Notes under the pieces: model-generated
Database searches by the model: none
What the model was told of the DNA's origin: nothing
The model's input: only the letters and a program-made list of their open reading frames with translations
NCBI RefSeq assembly: GCF_025352645.1
Contig: NZ_JANXSO010000130.1
Location: 1-49,982 of the forward strand
Source: Iodobacter sp.
GTDB lineage: Bacteria; Pseudomonadota; Gammaproteobacteria; Burkholderiales; Chitinibacteraceae
DNA length: 49,982 nt
Direction of reading: 5' to 3'
Part shown: piece by piece, positions 1-9,480 of the stretch
Layout: each line of letters opens with the position of its first letter
Numbering within the stretch: the first letter of the stretch is position 1
Translations under genes and position numbers: made by a program

Positions 1-119
1 CCGAGCGTATGGCCGTAACCGCGCTCGAACGGCTCCATCACGACCTTCGCCTGGGCAGCGTTTAAAGCCTGCACATCAATGATGCGCGGCTTGAGCAACT
101 CATTCGCGTTGATTTGCAT
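1..119 (-). CDS. rpoA: RNA polymerase alpha subunit, N-terminal fragment
   Basis: The minus strand reads [13 protein letters not shown] and continues for 39 codons to the window edge. This is the start of the alpha subunit, which dimerises to nucleate assembly of RNA polymerase on beta and beta-prime. Only the first strand of the N-terminal domain is present; the rest lies outside the window. The ATG is 34 nt after the rpsD stop, the usual end of the alpha operon (rpsM-rpsK-rpsD-rpoA). The identity is secure from the N-terminal sequence and the gene order. Confidence 0.93.
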   Translation of the reverse strand, partial: MQINANELLKPRIIDVQALNAAQAKVVMEPFERGYGHTL

Positions 120-153
120 AAGTCAGTATCCCTTGGCTAGCCGGGTCAGAATG

Positions 154-786
154 TTACTTGGAGTAGAATTCTACAACCAGCGCTTCATTGATGTCGCTAG
201 ACAGATCAGAACGCTCTGGCATGTTTTTAAACATACCTTCAAGTTTCTTAGAATCTACCTGAACCCAGCTCGGAAAACCGATACCCTCAGCCAAGGAAAC
301 AGCTTCCTGGATGCGAGCCTGAGTCTTCGACTTATCGCGAACTGAAACAACGTCGCCAGCCTTAACCAAGTACGATGGAATATTTACAACATTGCCGTTC
401 ACCACAATTGCCTTGTGGGAAACAAGCTGACGAGATTCGGCACGTGTAGAGCCAAAACCCATACGATAAACCACGTTATCGAGACGACATTCGAGAATCT
501 TTAACAGATTTTCACCAGTCGAGCCTTTACGACGGCTAGCTTCTTCAAAATAACGACGGAACTGACGTTCCAATACACCGTAAATACGACGAATCTTTTG
601 CTTTTCGCGCAAATGAACACCGTAGTCGGACAGACGTGATGGCTTTTTACCGCCGCTCACACCATGCTGACCAGGAGCTTGTTCTAGTTTGCACTTACTA
701 TCCAAAGAACGACGAGCGCTCTTCAGGAAAAGATCCGTACCCTCACGACGTGCAAGTTTGCACTTGGGTCCAATATAACGAGCCAT
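154..786 (-). CDS. rpsD: 30S ribosomal protein S4
   Basis: S4 is a primary 16S rRNA-binding protein that nucleates assembly of the 30S body. In enterobacteria it is also the translational repressor of the alpha operon. The 210-residue product has the N-terminal [16 protein letters not shown] signature and an S4 RNA-binding domain from about residue 100 ([14 protein letters not shown] onward). Only two N-terminal cysteines (9 and 32) are seen, so the four-cysteine zinc site of some S4 proteins is absent. It lies 14 nt after rpsK and 34 nt before rpoA. The length is normal for betaproteobacteria. Confidence 0.97.
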   Translation of the reverse strand: MARYIGPKCKLARREGTDLFLKSARRSLDSKCKLEQAPGQHGVSGGKKPSRLSDYGVHLREKQKIRRIYGVLERQFRRYFEEASRRKGSTGENLLKILECRLDNVVYRMGFGSTRAESRQLVSHKAIVVNGNVVNIPSYLVKAGDVVSVRDKSKTQARIQEAVSLAEGIGFPSWVQVDSKKLEGMFKNMPERSDLSSDINEALVVEFYSK

Positions 787-800
787 AACTTACTCCGGGA

Positions 801-1193
801 TTAGATACGACGCTTCTTCGGCGGACGACAACCGTTATGCGGAATCGGCGTAACATCCGAAATACTCGTGATCTTGAAGCCGAGTGCGTTTAATGCACGC
901 ACAGCGGATTCACGACCCGGACCCGGACCCTTGATGCGAACTTCGAGGTTCTTTACACCGTATTCTTGGGCAACTTTACCAGCAGCTTCTGCAGCTACCT
1001 GAGCTGCAAAAGGTGTACTTTTCCGAGAGCCTTTGAAACCAGCACCGCCCGAGGTAGCCCAAGACAGTGCATTCCCTTGGCGATCAGTGATGGTAATGAT
1101 CGTGTTATTGAAAGATGCGTGCACGTGCACAACACCTTCAGACACGCTCTTTTTGACTTTCTTACGTACACGTACTGTGTTTGCTTTAGCCAT
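801..1193 (-). CDS. rpsK: 30S ribosomal protein S11
   Basis: S11 sits on the platform of the 30S subunit next to the mRNA exit path and the Shine-Dalgarno helix. The 130-residue product carries the family core [20 protein letters not shown], the [13 protein letters not shown] loop and the basic C-terminus [11 protein letters not shown]. The ATG at 1193 follows the rpsM stop by 17 nt, and rpsD follows after 14 nt. Nothing is unusual in length or composition. Confidence 0.97.
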   Translation of the reverse strand: MAKANTVRVRKKVKKSVSEGVVHVHASFNNTIITITDRQGNALSWATSGGAGFKGSRKSTPFAAQVAAEAAGKVAQEYGVKNLEVRIKGPGPGRESAVRALNALGFKITSISDVTPIPHNGCRPPKKRRI

Positions 1194-1210
1194 TCTTCAA
1201 TTCCTTGCTA

Positions 1211-1573
1211 TTACTTCTTGCCAGCGATGGACTTACGCGGACCCTTGCGAGTACGCGCATTGGTACGAGTACGCTGACCGCGGCACGGAAGTCCCCTGCG
1301 GTGACGGAAACCACGGTAACAACCAAGGTCCATAAGACGCTTGATACTCATGGTCACTTCGCGGCGCAAATCACCCTCGACAACATACTTGCCAAGTTCT
1401 TCACGCAGCAGATCTAGTTCAGCATCACTGAGATCTTTAACCTTTTTTGTAGGCTCAACGCTTGTAGCTGCGCAGACGGCATAGGCGCGGGTGCGACCAA
1501 TACCGAAAATAGCCTGAAGGCCGATCACAGTATGCTGATGATTCGGGATATTAACCCCAGCAATACGGGCCAT
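1211..1573 (-). CDS. rpsM: 30S ribosomal protein S13
   Basis: S13 lies in the 30S head and contacts P-site tRNA and the 50S subunit through intersubunit bridges. The 120-residue product starts [20 protein letters not shown], has the helix-two-turns-helix motif [11 protein letters not shown] near residue 25, and ends in the lysine/arginine-rich tail ([20 protein letters not shown]) that reaches the P site. It is the first gene of the alpha group here, 64 nt downstream of rpmJ. Confidence 0.97.
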   Translation of the reverse strand: MARIAGVNIPNHQHTVIGLQAIFGIGRTRAYAVCAATSVEPTKKVKDLSDAELDLLREELGKYVVEGDLRREVTMSIKRLMDLGCYRGFRHRRGLPCRGQRTRTNARTRKGPRKSIAGKK

Positions 1574-1637
1574 ACTTTTCTTACCCCAGGTTCAAAAAGC
1601 TTTGCATGTTAACATCAGGAACTGATTGTCGCAACAA

Positions 1638-1751
1638 TCAGCCTTGACGCTGCTTGTGCCGCGGGTCGGTGCAAATCACACGCACAACACGGTTGCGGCG
1701 TACGATTTTACAATTGCGGCAAATTTTCTTGACCGACGCTTGAACTCTCAT
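1638..1751 (-). CDS. rpmJ: 50S ribosomal protein L36
   Basis: This 37-residue gene reads [20 protein letters not shown] and ends [13 protein letters not shown] on the minus strand. The residues C11, C14, C27 and H32 form the zinc-ribbon ligand set of the zinc-containing (C+) L36 type. L36 is the smallest 50S protein and stabilises the peptidyl-transferase side of 23S rRNA. It lies 35 nt after infA and 64 nt before rpsM, the usual position at the end of the spc group. The identification is firm despite the small size. Confidence 0.96.
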   Translation of the reverse strand: MRVQASVKKICRNCKIVRRNRVVRVICTDPRHKQRQG

Positions 1752-1786
1752 CGTCTTTCCTTTCGATCAAAATTAAATCCGAGCTA

Positions 1787-2005
1787 TTACTTAGCTCGGA
1801 ATACGATGCGAGCCTTGGTCAGGTCGTAGGGAGTTAACTCCACTGTAACCTTATCTCCAGGCAAAATGCGAATGTAGTGCATACGCATCTTACCAGAAAT
1901 ATGACCAAGAACCACATGTCCGTTTTCGAGCTTGACCTTGAAAGTTGCATTTGGCAACGTTTCCAAGACTTCGCCCTGCATCTGAATGACTTCGTCTTTC
2001 GCCAT
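1787..2005 (-). CDS. infA: Translation initiation factor IF-1
   Basis: IF-1 is an OB-fold protein that occupies the A site of the 30S subunit during initiation and assists IF-2 and IF-3. The 72-residue product [20 protein letters not shown] has the family pattern, including [27 protein letters not shown]. It lies 12 nt after secY. In enterobacteria infA is a separate gene, but in betaproteobacteria it is commonly inside the spc group between secY and rpmJ, as here. Confidence 0.96.
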   Translation of the reverse strand: MAKDEVIQMQGEVLETLPNATFKVKLENGHVVLGHISGKMRMHYIRILPGDKVTVELTPYDLTKARIVFRAK

Positions 2006-2017
2006 AGCCTGTTACGC

Positions 2018-3322
2018 CTAGCCCTTGAAGTTAGCTTTCTTGAGCAGACTCTCGTACTGATGTGAGAGCACGTATGACTGCATCTGCGACATAAAGTCCA
2101 TTGTCACAACTACTAGAATTAGCAGAGAAGTACCGCCAAAATAGAATGGAACATTCCACTTCAGGATCAAAAACTCTGGAATCAAGCAGATTACAGTGAT
2201 ATAGACAGCACCGATAAGTGTGAGCTTTAAAATCAACTTTTCGATATATTTCGCAGTGTGGTCACCCGGGCGGTAGCCCGGAATCATTGCTCCGCTTTTC
2301 TTCAAATTATCTGCAGTTTCCTTCGGATTGAAGACTAAAGCAGTATAGAAATAGCAGAAGAAAATGATCGCAGTCGCATACAACAATACGTAGAGAGGCT
2401 GACCAGGATGCAGCATGTCACCGATCGACTTTAACCATGACAATTTATCGCTGTTACCAGTCCACGACAGTAAAGTCGCAGGGAACAAGATAATTGATGA
2501 AGCAAAAATCGGAGGGATCACGCCCGCCATATTCAGTTTCAGTGGAAGGTGAGTGCTTTGCGCCTGCATCATACGATTGCCAACTTGGCGTTTCGCATAG
2601 TGAACAGGTACTTTGCGCTGGCCGCGTTCAACAAACACAACCGCAGCAGTTAATAGCACAACACCAACAAAGAGGAACAGCACAAGCAGAATAGGTAGTG
2701 CGCCCTGATTGGCCAGTGATAATGTCTTACCGATTGCCGAAGGCAAGCCGGAAGCAATACCTGAACAGATCAAAATAGAGATACCGTTACCGATACCTCG
2801 TTCGGTGATCTGCTCACCCAACCACATCAGAAACATGGTGCCTGTAACCAGCGTCACGATCGTTGTAAACACAAACTGAGCTTGTGCTACAACCACCAGA
2901 TTCGGCTGCTTAAATAGCATCATTGCAATACCAAAGCTCTGTGCAGTAGCAAGAAGCAGCGTCGCATAACGCGTATATTGCGTAATTTTACGACGGCCTG
3001 CCTCTCCCTCTTTTTTCATCTGCTTCAGAGATGGCAGCACCTCGGCAGCGAGCTGTAAAATAATCGATGCCGAAATGTAAGGCATGATCCCGATAGCGAA
3101 CACGGTAAAGCGAGAGAGAGCACCACCGGAAAACATATTGAACATGTTCAATAAACCGGTTTGCGACGACTCAAACAATTTTGCCAGTTCAGCCGGATTG
3201 ATTCCTGGCACCGGGATGTGTGCACCAATTCGATATACGATCAGTGCCCCGATGAGAAACCAAATCCGACTTTTTAGATCTGCAAACTTATTTGCAGAAC
3301 CAGCCAGAGCGGGATTTGCCAT
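2018..3322 (-). CDS. secY: Preprotein translocase subunit SecY
   Basis: SecY is the pore-forming channel of the Sec translocon in the inner membrane; it works with SecE, whose gene is at 29020-29373, and with SecG and SecA. The 434-residue product has ten predicted hydrophobic segments. The first follows [23 protein letters not shown], and the conserved cytoplasmic loop [13 protein letters not shown], which docks SecA or the ribosome, is visible. It starts 26 nt after rplO and is followed 12 nt later by infA. The length is normal. Confidence 0.97.
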   Translation of the reverse strand: MANPALAGSANKFADLKSRIWFLIGALIVYRIGAHIPVPGINPAELAKLFESSQTGLLNMFNMFSGGALSRFTVFAIGIMPYISASIILQLAAEVLPSLKQMKKEGEAGRRKITQYTRYATLLLATAQSFGIAMMLFKQPNLVVVAQAQFVFTTIVTLVTGTMFLMWLGEQITERGIGNGISILICSGIASGLPSAIGKTLSLANQGALPILLVLFLFVGVVLLTAAVVFVERGQRKVPVHYAKRQVGNRMMQAQSTHLPLKLNMAGVIPPIFASSIILFPATLLSWTGNSDKLSWLKSIGDMLHPGQPLYVLLYATAIIFFCYFYTALVFNPKETADNLKKSGAMIPGYRPGDHTAKYIEKLILKLTLIGAVYITVICLIPEFLILKWNVPFYFGGTSLLILVVVTMDFMSQMQSYVLSHQYESLLKKANFKG

Positions 3323-3348
3323 TACTGCCTTATCCTCAGTTTACCGAA

Positions 3349-3783
3349 TTACTCGGTGATGCTGCCACCAGCTGCTTCAATAGCAGCACGGGCACCCTTA
3401 GTTACAGCCAAGCCCTTGAGTACAACTGCACGCTCGATAGTGCCGGAAAGTACAACTTTCCCGCGCAGAGCACGCTGAGATACCACACCAGCTTGAAGCA
3501 GCGCTTCAAAGGTAATTTCGCTCAATGGCAAATCATTGATGTCCGACAAGCGAACTTCAGCGGTATCACCACGTGTGAGAGAAACAAAACCACGTTTTGG
3601 CAGACGGCGTTGTAAAGGCATTTGACCGCCCTCAAAACCGACTTTATGGAAACCACCAGTACGTGACTTCTGACCTTTGTGACCACGACCAGACGTTTTG
3701 CCTAAGCCAGAGCCAATACCGCGGCCTACACGACGCTTAGCGTGAGTAGAACCAGCAGCTGGTTTCAGGTTATTAAGTTCCAT
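3349..3783 (-). CDS. rplO: 50S ribosomal protein L15
   Basis: L15 is a late-assembly 50S protein that winds through 23S rRNA with an extended glycine- and arginine-rich N-terminus. That stretch is seen here as [20 protein letters not shown] (residues 18-37), followed by the globular C-terminal domain. The product is 144 residues, as is usual. The start codon directly abuts the rpmD stop, so the two genes are very probably translationally coupled. secY follows after 26 nt. Confidence 0.97.
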   Translation of the reverse strand: MELNNLKPAAGSTHAKRRVGRGIGSGLGKTSGRGHKGQKSRTGGFHKVGFEGGQMPLQRRLPKRGFVSLTRGDTAEVRLSDINDLPLSEITFEALLQAGVVSQRALRGKVVLSGTIERAVVLKGLAVTKGARAAIEAAGGSITE

Positions 3784-3969
3784 TTAGCCTTCCACCTTCA
3801 GTAGGTAGCTAATCTTGTTAGCCATACCACGATTTTCTGGGGTATCGATCACTTCAGAGCTACTGTTAAGACGACGGAGACCTAAGCCACGGGCGCAAGC
3901 CTTGTGAGCTTCCAGTCGACCAATCAGACTTTTAACTAAAGTTACTTTGAATTTCTTAGAGTCGCTCAT
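3784..3969 (-). CDS. rpmD: 50S ribosomal protein L30
   Basis: The 61-residue product reads [20 protein letters not shown] and then [20 protein letters not shown], which is the short bacterial L30 pattern. Its ATG overlaps the rpsE TGA by four bases, and its stop abuts the rplO start. This places L30 in the standard rpsE-rpmD-rplO order. L30 binds 23S and contacts 5S rRNA and is dispensable in some lineages; here it is intact. Confidence 0.95.
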   Translation of the reverse strand: MSDSKKFKVTLVKSLIGRLEAHKACARGLGLRRLNSSSEVIDTPENRGMANKISYLLKVEG

Positions 3970-4481
3970 TTAGCAGCCCCTAGAATCTCTTCAACGCTCT
4001 TACCACGTTTCGCAGCGATATCCGCTGGTGTATGCAGTTTAGAAAGACCGTTTAATGTTGCACGCACAATGTTGTACGGGTTGGTCGAACCATGGCACTT
4101 TGCCGAAATATTATGGATACCCATAACTTCGAACACAGCACGCATTGGGCCGCCAGCAATAATACCCTTACCATTTGCAGCAGGCTGCATAAACACGGTA
4201 GTCGCGCCATGCTTGCCGTAAACGGTGTGTTGGATAGTGCCGCCATTTAAAGAAACTTTCTGCAATTTGCGTCGAGCTTCTTCCATTGCTTTTTGTACGG
4301 CTACAGGCACTTCTTTCGACTTGCCCTTGCCCATGCCAACGCCGCCATCACCATCACCAACTACTGTCAGTGCGGCAAAACCAAGGATACGACCACCCTT
4401 GACGACTTTGGTAACGCGATTTACAGCGACCATCTTTTCACGAAGGCCGTCGCCGCGTTCTTCCATATCGTTCTTAGCCAT
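3966..4481 (-). CDS. rpsE: 30S ribosomal protein S5
   Basis: S5 helps to unwind mRNA at the entry tunnel and takes part in decoding accuracy. The double-stranded RNA-binding fold covers roughly residues 15-80 ([20 protein letters not shown], then [20 protein letters not shown]), followed by the second domain with the [13 protein letters not shown] motif. The product has 171 residues. The loop in which spectinomycin-resistance changes arise looks like the common form. It starts 19 nt after rplR and overlaps rpmD by four bases. Confidence 0.97.
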   Translation of the reverse strand: MAKNDMEERGDGLREKMVAVNRVTKVVKGGRILGFAALTVVGDGDGGVGMGKGKSKEVPVAVQKAMEEARRKLQKVSLNGGTIQHTVYGKHGATTVFMQPAANGKGIIAGGPMRAVFEVMGIHNISAKCHGSTNPYNIVRATLNGLSKLHTPADIAAKRGKSVEEILGAAK

Positions 4482-4500
4482 ATATCAACTCCAAACTCAA

Positions 4501-4854
4501 TTAGAAGACGAGGCCGCCCTCACGAGCGGCATCAGCTAAGGCCTTAACACGGCCGTGATATTTGAAGCCGGAACGGTCAAATGCAACCGTTTCGACACCC
4601 GCAGCTTTCGCTTTTTCAGCGATACGCTTGCCAATCACGACTGCGGCATCAACAGAGCCGCCGTTCTTGATTTGGCTACGAACATCTGCTTCAAGTGTTG
4701 AAGCAGAAACCAGTACTTTACCACCGGTTTCGTCGATGATCTGGGCGTAGATGTGACTGTTGGTGCGGTGCACCGACAGACGCAACATCTTGAGCTCCGC
4801 AATCTTTGCACGGGTTTTACGTGCGCGGCGGAGTCGAGCTTGGTTCTTGTCCAT
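4501..4854 (-). CDS. rplR: 50S ribosomal protein L18
   Basis: L18 binds 5S rRNA together with L5 and L25 and carries it into the central protuberance. The 117-residue product has the basic N-terminus [16 protein letters not shown], the core [18 protein letters not shown], and the C-terminal [20 protein letters not shown] signature. It is spaced 13 nt from rplF and 19 nt from rpsE, in the standard spc order. The length is normal. Confidence 0.97.
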   Translation of the reverse strand: MDKNQARLRRARKTRAKIAELKMLRLSVHRTNSHIYAQIIDETGGKVLVSASTLEADVRSQIKNGGSVDAAVVIGKRIAEKAKAAGVETVAFDRSGFKYHGRVKALADAAREGGLVF

Positions 4855-4867
4855 GATTCAGCCTCGA

Positions 4868-5401
4868 TTACTTCTTCTTGGTTTCTTTCAATACGACAAC
4901 CTCATCCGAATAGCGTACGCCCTTGCCTTTATATGGCTCTGGTTTACGGTATTCACGGATTTCGGCTGCAACTTGACCAACTAGTTGCTTGTCGGCGCCC
5001 TTGAGGACGATTTCGGTTTGTGTCGGGGTTTCCACCTTCACACCCACTGGCATTGTATGCGCAACTGGATGAGAAAAGCCGAGAGTCAGGTTCAAGACAT
5101 CGCCTTGAGCCTGAGCACGGTAACCAACGCCTACCAGCAAGAGCTTACGCTCAAAGCCTTTAGAAACGCCTGCTACCATGTTATTTACCAACGCACGCAA
5201 TGTACCGGACATAGAGCGAGCATGTTTAGATGCACTCTTGGCGGCAAATTGAACGGCATTGTCCTCAACCTTAACGTCAACATCAACACAAAGTGCTTGC
5301 GTCATTGTGCCGTGCGGGCCCTTCACAACGATTTCACCAGCGGCGAATTGAACTTCAACGCCTGCTGGGATAACTACTGGGTTTTTTGCTACGCGAGACA
5401 T
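4868..5401 (-). CDS. rplF: 50S ribosomal protein L6
   Basis: L6 lies near the sarcin-ricin loop and the factor-binding site of the 50S subunit. The 177-residue protein consists of two repeated domains (about 1-80 and 85-177). The C-terminal [15 protein letters not shown] signature contacts rRNA. It starts with [17 protein letters not shown], 12 nt after rpsH. Nothing atypical is seen. Confidence 0.97.
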   Translation of the reverse strand: MSRVAKNPVVIPAGVEVQFAAGEIVVKGPHGTMTQALCVDVDVKVEDNAVQFAAKSASKHARSMSGTLRALVNNMVAGVSKGFERKLLLVGVGYRAQAQGDVLNLTLGFSHPVAHTMPVGVKVETPTQTEIVLKGADKQLVGQVAAEIREYRKPEPYKGKGVRYSDEVVVLKETKKK

Positions 5402-5413
5402 CGATTCACCTCT

Positions 5414-5806
5414 TTAAGCGACGACGCACAGAAGCTCGCCACCAATACCATTGGCACGTGCTTTGCGATCTGTCATTACGCCTTTGGAGGTGGACAAAAT
5501 AGCCACACCCAGACCGTTCATCACCGTTGGGATTTCTGTAGCACCTTTATAGATGCGCAGACCCGGCTTGGACACACGGTCCAAACGCTCGATAACCGGA
5601 CGACCAGCGTAGTACTTGAGTTCGATGGTCAGAACAGGCTTAACTTCACCTGCGACTTCAAACGATTCGATATAACCTTCATCTTGCAACACGCCAGCAA
5701 TTGCTAACTTTAGCGTGGACGATGGCATTGTAACTTGTGCCTTGTCCGCGCGTTGCGCGTTGCGAATACGGGTTAGCATATCGGCGATAGGATCATGCAT
5801 TGCCAT
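5414..5806 (-). CDS. rpsH: 30S ribosomal protein S8
   Basis: S8 is a primary 16S rRNA binder in the central domain. In E. coli it also represses the spc operon by binding the mRNA near the rplE start. The 130-residue product begins [20 protein letters not shown] and ends with the conserved [10 protein letters not shown], preceded by [19 protein letters not shown]-like sequence. It is 15 nt after rpsN and 12 nt before rplF. Confidence 0.97.
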   Translation of the reverse strand: MAMHDPIADMLTRIRNAQRADKAQVTMPSSTLKLAIAGVLQDEGYIESFEVAGEVKPVLTIELKYYAGRPVIERLDRVSKPGLRIYKGATEIPTVMNGLGVAILSTSKGVMTDRKARANGIGGELLCVVA

Positions 5807-5821
5807 GTTTTATCTCTCCTA

Positions 5822-6127
5822 TTACCAGCTAGCCTTGACCATGCCAGGAACTTCACCCTTGAAGGCGAGTTCACGTAGCTTGATACGGCCGAGTCCGAAT
5901 TTGCGATACACGCCACGACCACGACCAGTAATCGAACAACGATTTACTAGACGTACTGGGCTTGCATTACGCGGAAGCTGCTGGAATTGCAAACGAGCAG
6001 CAAAACGCTCTTCGTCAGATGCATTCTGGTCATTGATGACCGCCATCAGCTTTTCACGCTTGGCGGCGTACTTGGCGACGGTTGCACGACGCTTTTCCTC
6101 ACGCTTAATCACTGCGACTTTAGCCAT
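5822..6127 (-). CDS. rpsN: 30S ribosomal protein S14, zinc-free form
   Basis: S14 is a late-assembling protein of the 30S head. The chosen ATG at 6127 gives a 101-residue protein, [20 protein letters not shown] onward; an in-frame upstream ATG would add 20 residues with no family counterpart and would run into rplE. No CxxC pairs are present, so this is the long, zinc-independent form, in contrast to the zinc-type L36 in the same cluster. The C-terminal signature [20 protein letters not shown] is intact. rplE lies 7 nt upstream. Confidence 0.96.
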   Translation of the reverse strand: MAKVAVIKREEKRRATVAKYAAKREKLMAVINDQNASDEERFAARLQFQQLPRNASPVRLVNRCSITGRGRGVYRKFGLGRIKLRELAFKGEVPGMVKASW

Positions 6128-6134
6128 GGTTGCC

Positions 6135-6674
6135 TCAACTCTTGAATGGGAACTTGAAGCAAGCGAGTAAAGCACGCGCTTCTTCATCGGATTTAGCTGT
6201 AGTGGTAATCGTAATATTCATACCACGCAAAGCATCAATCTTATCGTATTCGATTTCTGGGAAAATGATTTGCTCACGTACGCCCATATTGAAATTACCA
6301 CGACCGTCAAACGATTTACCACTCACGCCGCGGAAATCGCGTACACGTGGCAGAGCAACCGTTACCAGACGATCCAAGAATTCGAACATGCGTTCGCGGC
6401 GCAAAGTCACTTTGCAGCCAACCGGATACCCTTCACGAATCTTGAAACCAGCAATCGACTTTTTAGCTACAGTAACAACCGGCTTTTGACCAGCAATTTT
6501 CACCAAATCACCAACAGCATGGTCCATCACTTTCTTATCCGCAATCGCTTCGCCAACACCCATGTTAATGGTAATTTTGTCGATGCGTGGGACTTGCATG
6601 ATGGACTTATAGCCGAACTGTTCAACCAGTTTCGGAATTACTTGTTCTTTATAAAACTCTTGCAGACGAGCCAT
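6135..6674 (-). CDS. rplE: 50S ribosomal protein L5
   Basis: L5 binds 5S rRNA and contacts P-site tRNA from the central protuberance. The start was set at the ATG giving [20 protein letters not shown], which matches the family N-terminus and has an AAGGGGTG Shine-Dalgarno 6 nt upstream; a GTG three codons earlier overlaps that site. The product has 179 residues and the C-terminal [20 protein letters not shown] motif. It lies 12 nt after rplX and 7 nt before rpsN. Confidence 0.96.
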   Translation of the reverse strand: MARLQEFYKEQVIPKLVEQFGYKSIMQVPRIDKITINMGVGEAIADKKVMDHAVGDLVKIAGQKPVVTVAKKSIAGFKIREGYPVGCKVTLRRERMFEFLDRLVTVALPRVRDFRGVSGKSFDGRGNFNMGVREQIIFPEIEYDKIDALRGMNITITTTAKSDEEARALLACFKFPFKS

Positions 6675-6686
6675 TTTCATCACCCC

Positions 6687-7007
6687 TTAGCCGCCAACCA
6701 CTTCGCCACTAGACTTAAAGAAACGAACCTTACGGCCATCCTCCAAAGTCTTGAAGCCAACGCGATCAGCCTTGCCCGTTGCAGTGTTAAACAAGGCAAC
6801 ATTAGAAATGTGAACCGGCATAGTCTTTTCGACGATACCGCCCTGTACACCGCGCATTGGATTAGGCTTTTGGTGTTTTTTCACCACATTAACGCCCTCA
6901 ACCACGACACGATCTTCAGCCGGGATTACGCGCAGCACTGTACCGCGCTTGCCGTTGTCCTTGCCTGTGATAACGATGATTTCATCGCCTTTGCGAATCT
7001 TGTTCAT
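6687..7007 (-). CDS. rplX: 50S ribosomal protein L24
   Basis: L24 is an assembly initiator of the 50S subunit located at the peptide exit tunnel. The ATG at 7007 yields 106 residues starting [20 protein letters not shown], with the KOW motif at about residues 5-32. An upstream in-frame start would overlap rplN and has no family support. The spacing is 10 nt to rplN and 12 nt to rplE. Confidence 0.96.
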   Translation of the reverse strand: MNKIRKGDEIIVITGKDNGKRGTVLRVIPAEDRVVVEGVNVVKKHQKPNPMRGVQGGIVEKTMPVHISNVALFNTATGKADRVGFKTLEDGRKVRFFKSSGEVVGG

Positions 7008-7017
7008 GCCCGTCCCC

Positions 7018-7386
7018 TTACAACACTTCTGGCGCAAGTGAAACGATTTTCATAAATCGTTCATTGCGCAGCTCACGAGTCACTGGCCCAAAAATACGGG
7101 TACCAATTGGCTCAAGCTTGGCGTTAAGGAGAACTGCAGCGTTGCCATCAAACTTGATAAGCGAACCATCAGCACGGCGTACGCCCTTAGCGGTGCGAAC
7201 CACTACGGCGCTATATACGTCACCTTTTTTAACACGGCCACGAGGGGCAGCATCTTTAATGGCAACCTTAATAATATCGCCCACCGAAGCGTAGCGACGC
7301 TTGGAACCACCAAGAACCTTAATGCACATTACTGAACGTGCACCAGTGTTATCGGCAACTTCAAGCCTAGTTTGCATTTGAATCAT
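7018..7386 (-). CDS. rplN: 50S ribosomal protein L14
   Basis: L14 forms intersubunit bridges and is the docking site of the silencing factor RsfS. The chosen start gives 122 residues, [20 protein letters not shown], the normal length, with a TTGGAGGT Shine-Dalgarno 8 nt upstream. Longer in-frame readings run through the tandem hairpins at 7420-7452 and are not plausible. It is the first gene of the spc group and has a 187-nt gap before it that holds a promoter and structured leader. Confidence 0.97.
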   Translation of the reverse strand: MIQMQTRLEVADNTGARSVMCIKVLGGSKRRYASVGDIIKVAIKDAAPRGRVKKGDVYSAVVVRTAKGVRRADGSLIKFDGNAAVLLNAKLEPIGTRIFGPVTRELRNERFMKIVSLAPEVL

Positions 7387-7419
7387 TGAAACAAACCTCC
7401 AACTTTTTCCGCCTATAAT

Positions 7420-7452
7420 CTCGGCAAAACCGAGTCGCTCGGCAAAACCGAG
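7420..7452 (-). repeat. Tandem identical hairpins in the rplN leader
   Basis: On the minus strand the 15-mer CTCGGTTTTGCCGAG occurs twice, separated by CGA. Each copy can fold into a 5-bp CTCGG/CCGAG stem with a five-base loop. The pair ends about 33 nt upstream of the rplN start codon, so it would be part of the spc-group mRNA leader. This is seen directly; a role as a protein-binding or attenuation element is inference. Confidence 0.7.
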
Positions 7453-7530
7453 CATTAGCAGCTAGTTTTGGATCCCGTAGGGAAGAACTCCATATAAAAC
7501 GTGATGTTATATATGGATAAGAAAGCGGGC

Positions 7531-7559
7531 ATTGTACATAAAGCACAATACCCGCGCAA
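7531..7559 (-). promoter_or_regulatory. Candidate sigma-70 promoter of the spc group
   Basis: On the minus strand TTGCGC and TACAAT are separated by exactly 17 nt, giving a -10 box with five of six consensus bases and a weaker -35. It lies in the rpsQ-rplN gap, where E. coli has its spc promoter. The -10 box is embedded in an imperfect inverted repeat (7525-7529 GCGGG with 7551-7555 CCCGC, plus inner ATTGT/ACAAT), so the same bases could also form a hairpin in a read-through transcript. Confidence 0.5.
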
Positions 7560-7573
7560 GCACGTATTAAATA

Positions 7574-7834
7574 TTAATTACGAGCTTTTTCTACCAGCGT
7601 CGTCACAGCCCAATTTTTGGTTTTGGACAGTGGACGAATTTCTACGATTGTAACCAAATCACCTTCGTGATATTGATTGCTTTCGTCGTGCGCATGGTAT
7701 TTTTTGGAACGACGCATCATCTTGCCGTAGAGCGGGTGTTTAACCAGACGCTCTACCAACACGGTAACAGTCTTATCCATTTTGTCGCTGACGATACGGC
7801 CTGTCAGTTCGCGCTTCAGTTTAGCTTCAGACAT
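7574..7834 (-). CDS. rpsQ: 30S ribosomal protein S17
   Basis: S17 is an OB-fold primary binder of 16S rRNA helices 7 and 11. The 86-residue product has the core [20 protein letters not shown] and the [14 protein letters not shown] loop typical of the family. It ends the S10 group, 2 nt after rpmC, and is followed by the 187-nt gap before rplN. Length and sequence are normal. Confidence 0.97.
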   Translation of the reverse strand: MSEAKLKRELTGRIVSDKMDKTVTVLVERLVKHPLYGKMMRRSKKYHAHDESNQYHEGDLVTIVEIRPLSKTKNWAVTTLVEKARN

Positions 7835-7836
7835 CG

Positions 7837-8025
7837 TTAAGCCGCCTTCTGAGCCATGATGGTATGAACGCGCGCAATATCTTTGCGCACACGGTTGAGT
7901 TCGCTTGGCTTTGCCAGTTGACCCGTCGCATGCTGCATACGCAAGCTAAATTGCGCCTTCAACAATGCGGTCAACTCAGCCTTCAGCTCTTCAACAGATT
8001 TCTGATGTAGTTCAGCAGCTTTCAT
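7837..8025 (-). CDS. rpmC: 50S ribosomal protein L29
   Basis: This 62-residue all-helical protein sits at the tunnel exit next to L23 and helps dock trigger factor and SRP. The product starts [18 protein letters not shown] and has the signature [20 protein letters not shown]. Its ATG overlaps the rplP stop by four bases (translational coupling), and rpsQ follows after 2 nt. Confidence 0.95.
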   Translation of the reverse strand: MKAAELHQKSVEELKAELTALLKAQFSLRMQHATGQLAKPSELNRVRKDIARVHTIMAQKAA

Positions 8026-8441
8026 CGTTGTCCCGCCTGACGAGTGACAAAGGTAGTCGCGAATGGCAACTTAGCAGAAGCAAGGCGGAAAGCCTCACGT
8101 GCAACTGCTTCATCAACACCATCCAACTCATACAATACTTTGCCTGGTTGAATCTCAGCAACCCAGTAATCCGGGCTACCCTTACCATTACCCATTCGCA
8201 CTTCAGCGGGCTTGGTAGAGATTGGCTTATCTGGGAACGTACGAATCCATACACGGCCACCACGCTTAATATAACGCGTGATTGCACGACGTGCGGATTC
8301 GATCTGACGTGCAGTCAGACGACCACGACTTGTGGCCTTGAGCCCAAACACACCAAAAGCAACGCTATTACCACGAGTAGCAATACCCGTGTTACGGCCC
8401 TTCTGGACCTTGCGATACTTAAGTCTAGTTGGCTGCAGCAT
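8022..8441 (-). CDS. rplP: 50S ribosomal protein L16
   Basis: L16 organises the A-site and peptidyl-transferase region of 23S rRNA and is needed for late 50S assembly. The 139-residue product starts [20 protein letters not shown] and contains [20 protein letters not shown], the rRNA-contacting core. The 5' end of the gene overlaps the last 17 bases of rpsC, and its stop overlaps the rpmC start by four bases. Confidence 0.97.
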   Translation of the reverse strand: MLQPTRLKYRKVQKGRNTGIATRGNSVAFGVFGLKATSRGRLTARQIESARRAITRYIKRGGRVWIRTFPDKPISTKPAEVRMGNGKGSPDYWVAEIQPGKVLYELDGVDEAVAREAFRLASAKLPFATTFVTRQAGQR

Positions 8442-9132
8442 TACGTGGCCCCTTCCGTGCGTTTTTCTTCTGAGCTTCAGGCGCTGGTTCAGCAGCCTTT
8501 TCGCCCGGCTTCATTTCGCCTTTATAAACCCAAACCTTGATACCAATGATACCGTAGGTGGTTTTGGCTTCAGAAGTCGCGTAATCAATATCAGCACGCA
8601 GAGTATGCAAAGGCACACGGCCTTCACGATACCACTCGCAACGCGCAATTTCGATGCCGTTCAAACGACCAGACGACATGATTTTGATACCTTGGGCACC
8701 AAGGCGCATTGCATTTTGCATAGCACGCTTCATCGCACGACGGAACATTACGCGCTTTTCAAGCTGCGCAGAAATGCTATCGGCAATAATTTGTGCATCG
8801 ATTTCAGGCTTACGCACTTCTTCGATGTTTACATGCACAGGCACATTCAGGATTTTTTGCAGCGCTTTTTTAAGCTGCTCAATATCCTCACCCTTCTTAC
8901 CAATCACCACACCCGGACGAGCCGTGTAGATAGTGATTTTAGCGTTCTTAGCCGGACGCTCGATTACGACACGACTCACCGAAGCACTGGCCAGTTTCTT
9001 TTTCAGGTAATCGCGTACAGCGATGTCCTCATTGAGCATACCGGCAAAATTGCTACTGTTGGCGTACCAACGCGAAGCCCAGTTCTTGGTGACGGCGAGA
9101 CGAAAACCCGTCGGATGAACTTTCTGACCCAT
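8425..9132 (-). CDS. rpsC: 30S ribosomal protein S3
   Basis: S3 lines the mRNA entry tunnel and, with S4 and S5, forms the ribosomal helicase. The 235-residue product has an N-terminal KH domain with the GKKG loop at residues 78-81 ([14 protein letters not shown]). The C-terminal S3 domain follows, ending in a lysine-, alanine- and proline-rich tail (about residues 210-235). The last 17 nt overlap rplP. It starts 9 nt after rplV. Confidence 0.97.
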   Translation of the reverse strand: MGQKVHPTGFRLAVTKNWASRWYANSSNFAGMLNEDIAVRDYLKKKLASASVSRVVIERPAKNAKITIYTARPGVVIGKKGEDIEQLKKALQKILNVPVHVNIEEVRKPEIDAQIIADSISAQLEKRVMFRRAMKRAMQNAMRLGAQGIKIMSSGRLNGIEIARCEWYREGRVPLHTLRADIDYATSEAKTTYGIIGIKVWVYKGEMKPGEKAAEPAPEAQKKNARKGPRNAAAN

Positions 9133-9141
9133 AGTCGCTCC

Positions 9142-9471
9142 TTAATCGCCAACAATCAATGTGATATGGCAAGTTTGCTTCTCGATACGATTGCCACGGC
9201 CTTTGGCACGTGCGCTGAAACGCTTAAGAGAAGGTCCCTTATCCACAAAAATTGTGGTCACTTTGAGTGCGTCGATGTCGGCGCCTTCATTGTGCTCAGC
9301 ATTGGCAATAGCGGATTCCAAAACCTTCTTGATTAAAACTGCGCCCTTTTTAGGGCAGAAGGCCAGGATGTTCAACGCCTGCTCTACCGGCTTGCCACGG
9401 ACTAGGTCAGCGACCAGCCGCGCTTTTTGGGCGGAGAGGCGAGTGTTGCTTAATACAGCAGATACTTGCAT
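9142..9471 (-). CDS. rplV: 50S ribosomal protein L22
   Basis: L22 contributes a long beta-hairpin to the constriction of the nascent-peptide tunnel, where changes can give macrolide resistance. The 109-residue product has the core [20 protein letters not shown] and the hairpin sequence around [20 protein letters not shown], without visible insertions or deletions. It lies 9 nt after rpsS and 9 nt before rpsC. Confidence 0.97.
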   Translation of the reverse strand: MQVSAVLSNTRLSAQKARLVADLVRGKPVEQALNILAFCPKKGAVLIKKVLESAIANAEHNEGADIDALKVTTIFVDKGPSLKRFSARAKGRGNRIEKQTCHITLIVGD

Positions 9472-9480
9472 GTCTTCACC

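Noticed and set aside
4985-5707. Plus-strand open frame of 240 codons
   Set aside because: It is antisense to rplF and rpsH, with no motif and no ribosome site.
8332-9336. Long plus-strand open frame of 334 codons
   Set aside because: It is the antisense of rplP, rpsC and rplV, and its product has no recognisable family; frames like this occur opposite many genes in the cluster.
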